Part shown: positions 60,915-64,000 of the stretch, one piece after another | How positions within the stretch are numbered: the stretch's first letter is position 1 | Layout: every line of letters starts with the position of its first letter | NCBI GenBank assembly: GCA_018065695.1 | Contig: JAGHST010000016.1 | Span: 62,001 to 126,000, forward strand | Reading direction: 5' to 3' | Source: Candidatus Cacconaster caballi | GTDB lineage: Bacteria > Bacteroidota > Bacteroidia > Bacteroidales > UBA932 | Length of the DNA: 64,000 bases | Notes under the pieces: model-generated | What the model was told of the DNA's origin: nothing | The model's input: the letters and a program-made list of their open reading frames with translations, nothing else | Database searches by the model: none | Made by a program: the position numbers and the translations under genes

Positions 60915-61751
60915 TTATATTTCCATATCCGTTTCAAAGACTCTGGTGGCAGGGCCTGTGAGGTATATATCCTCGAACGAGCCGTCGGGATGGGCTATGA
61001 AATCCACCGCGAGCCTGTCGCCAAGAGCTTGAACTGCAAATTTAACACGTTTGTCGTTACCTTCGGCAGATTCGGTGAAAGATTTGATGCCGTGGTAGAA
61101 TGAGACGATTGAGGAGGCGGTGCAGCCCGTGCCGCAGGCCCAGGTTTCCGCTTCCACACCGCGCTCATAGGTGCGGACCTTTATGCCTTCGGGAACCGGC
61201 TGGACAAAATTGACGTTTGTGCCCTTCGCCCAGCGGCTGTCCCAGCGGAGCCTCTTGCCCTCGCGGTCAACGTCGAAAGTATCGATATCATCCACGAACT
61301 GGACGAAATGAGGGGAACCTGTATCAAGAAAATATCCGTCACTGAAAGTTTCTATCGGCTTAACTCCGCCCTCCATCAAAGGAAGATCGCGCATCTTCAA
61401 GCGCACCGTGCAACGCGAAGGGCCGTATTCGAGCACTTCTGCGCGATGATAGCCGTCGATTGCCGTGAATTCGAACTTTTTGATGCCGCAATGGGCTGCA
61501 AAGGCCACAAGGCAGCGGCCTCCGTTGCCGCACATCGTACCTTCCGGTCCGTCCGCATTGAAATAGCGCATCGTAAAATCGAATCTGCCGTCTCCCGCGC
61601 CGAGAAGCATCAGGCCGTCGGATCCGATGCCGAATCGGCGGTCGCAGAGTCTGTGTACCTGTTCGTCGGTGAGATTGACGTCACCTTTTCTGTTGTCCAG
61701 TATCACGAAGTCATTGCCGGCTCCCTGATATTTGTAGCAATGTAATTTCAT
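60915..61751 (-). CDS. dapF: Diaminopimelate epimerase
   Basis: KYQGAGNDFVILDN, MCGNGGRCLVAFA, ETWACGTGCTAS. Confidence 0.96.
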   Translation of the reverse strand: MKLHCYKYQGAGNDFVILDNRKGDVNLTDEQVHRLCDRRFGIGSDGLMLLGAGDGRFDFTMRYFNADGPEGTMCGNGGRCLVAFAAHCGIKKFEFTAIDGYHRAEVLEYGPSRCTVRLKMRDLPLMEGGVKPIETFSDGYFLDTGSPHFVQFVDDIDTFDVDREGKRLRWDSRWAKGTNVNFVQPVPEGIKVRTYERGVEAETWACGTGCTASSIVSFYHGIKSFTESAEGNDKRVKFAVQALGDRLAVDFIAHPDGSFEDIYLTGPATRVFETDMEI

Positions 61752-62853
61752 TGTGTATGTCTTTTGCAATTTTGCGGGAGACGTCTCCGCCGCCCATTAT
61801 TTCATTCAGTTTTCTGTAATCATCCTTCATCTCCGATATGCGCCGGTTGTCGAAGACCAATGTGCAAAGTTCGGAATAAATCTCTTCCGGTGAGGCATTT
61901 TTCTGAATAAGTTCCTTGAAAATCGGTTTGTCGAGGATAAGATTCGCAAGACTTATATATTTGATGCCGCGGACAAGAAGTCGGGCAATCAGGTACGTGA
62001 TGCGGTTGAAACCGTAGCACACCACCTGCGGAGTGCCGATGAGAGCAGCCTCAAGCGATGCTGTCCCGGAGCACACTACAGCCGCAGCACTCTGTCTGAG
62101 CAGAGAATATGTCCGGCCGAAGACAACTTCTATTCGGGATGTCGGAGGCAGCCACTTTGCATAATTCTCCGGCTTCATGGAGGGCGCGCCCGCAACCACA
62201 AGCCTGAAACCGTCGAAGCGGCGGTCCTCCGAGAGAAGTCTTTCGAGTTTCACGATTCTCGGCATAAGGAATTTCAGTTCGGCGCGGCGGCTGCCGGGAA
62301 GTAGCGCTATTGTCGGCGGTGCAGAAGGCTCCTCCTGCTTCATTCGGGCGGCTGAGATGACATCTGCCAGCGGATTGCCATAGTAGCGTGCCTCGACCCC
62401 CTTCTTTCTGAAATACTCGATTTCGAACGGGAATATGATATAGAGCATATCCACATACTTCTTCAGTTGGCGGATGCGTCCCTCTCCCCTTGCCCACACC
62501 TTCGGGGCAATGTAGTAAAACACCTTGAAACCGTGTCTGTGAGCAAACCGGGCAATCTTCAGATTGAATCCGGGATAGTCCACCAGAATTACCGCATCCG
62601 GCCTCCAGGAGAGAATATCCGCCTTGCAGGCCCTCAGACTGCGCGCAATCCGGCCGATGCTGCCCAGAACCTCCACAAACCCCATTACGGCTGTCTCCCG
62701 GTAGTTGCGGACCATCGTGCCGCCGGCGGCCCTCATCAGATCGCCTCCGAAGAAACGCACTTCACATTCCTTATCCTCGGCATAAAGCCCCCGGATGAGG
62801 CCCGCTCCGTGCAGGTCTCCGGACGCCTCACCCGCTATTATGTAGTACTTCAT
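61711..62853 (-). CDS. lpxB: Lipid-A-disaccharide synthase
   Basis: 380 aa; IIAGEASGDLHGAGLIRGL, VILVDYPGFNLKIA, LLPGSRRAEL. Confidence 0.96.
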   Translation of the reverse strand: MKYYIIAGEASGDLHGAGLIRGLYAEDKECEVRFFGGDLMRAAGGTMVRNYRETAVMGFVEVLGSIGRIARSLRACKADILSWRPDAVILVDYPGFNLKIARFAHRHGFKVFYYIAPKVWARGEGRIRQLKKYVDMLYIIFPFEIEYFRKKGVEARYYGNPLADVISAARMKQEEPSAPPTIALLPGSRRAELKFLMPRIVKLERLLSEDRRFDGFRLVVAGAPSMKPENYAKWLPPTSRIEVVFGRTYSLLRQSAAAVVCSGTASLEAALIGTPQVVCYGFNRITYLIARLLVRGIKYISLANLILDKPIFKELIQKNASPEEIYSELCTLVFDNRRISEMKDDYRKLNEIMGGGDVSRKIAKDIHNEITLLQISGSRQ

Positions 62854-62962
62854 CGGCTTCTACCAAATTAAATTGTTACAAAAATAAAAATTAAAAAAAT
62901 AATTGCTAAATTTGCACGCTTAAAAAGTAAGGAAAAAGCAAATAAAAGTTTTACAAAAATAG

Positions 62963-63967
<1,005 letters not shown>

Positions 63968-64000
63968 TCCCCGCCCGGGATTTCCGACAATTATTGCGCG

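Overview
The window is a gene-dense chromosomal segment from a member of the Bacteroidota, probably Bacteroidales. That assignment is inferred from TAnnTTTG-type promoter boxes, family content (DUF4421-like, GGGtGRT, golvesin-type amidase) and lipoprotein signals. Most of it is housekeeping: gmk, class II aldolase, dnaK, rluA-like, uvrB, uvrA, relA/spoT, folC, dapF, lpxB, gapA, a phosphoglucomutase, trkH, a RecD-like helicase, an S9 peptidase, a GH89 enzyme and a GH3 enzyme. I found no CRISPR array, rRNA, tRNA or intact transposase by eye. The strongest unusual items are: (1) one uninterrupted ORF fusing a NadD-type adenylyltransferase domain to GlpA inside a gmk-[nadD::glpA]-glpB-glpC-glpT cluster, with a glpB that is strikingly short; (2) a tightly overlapping operon of a DAGK-like lipid kinase, an orphan NMT1/THI5-like binding protein and a Cache/HAMP/SpoIIE-PP2C phosphatase, a candidate undescribed signalling module; (3) a palindromic repeat occurring as a 105-bp tandem array at 13.56-13.82 kb and as a solo copy at 44.20 kb; (4) a 154-bp near-perfect full-length palindrome resembling a MITE at 10.85-11.01 kb; (5) decayed gene fragments (SSS symporter tail, amidohydrolase piece); (6) promoter boxes abutting start codons, suggesting leaderless mRNAs; (7) a phage-like 63-aa ORF translationally coupled to dnaK. 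All family calls come from reading the translations; no database search was run.
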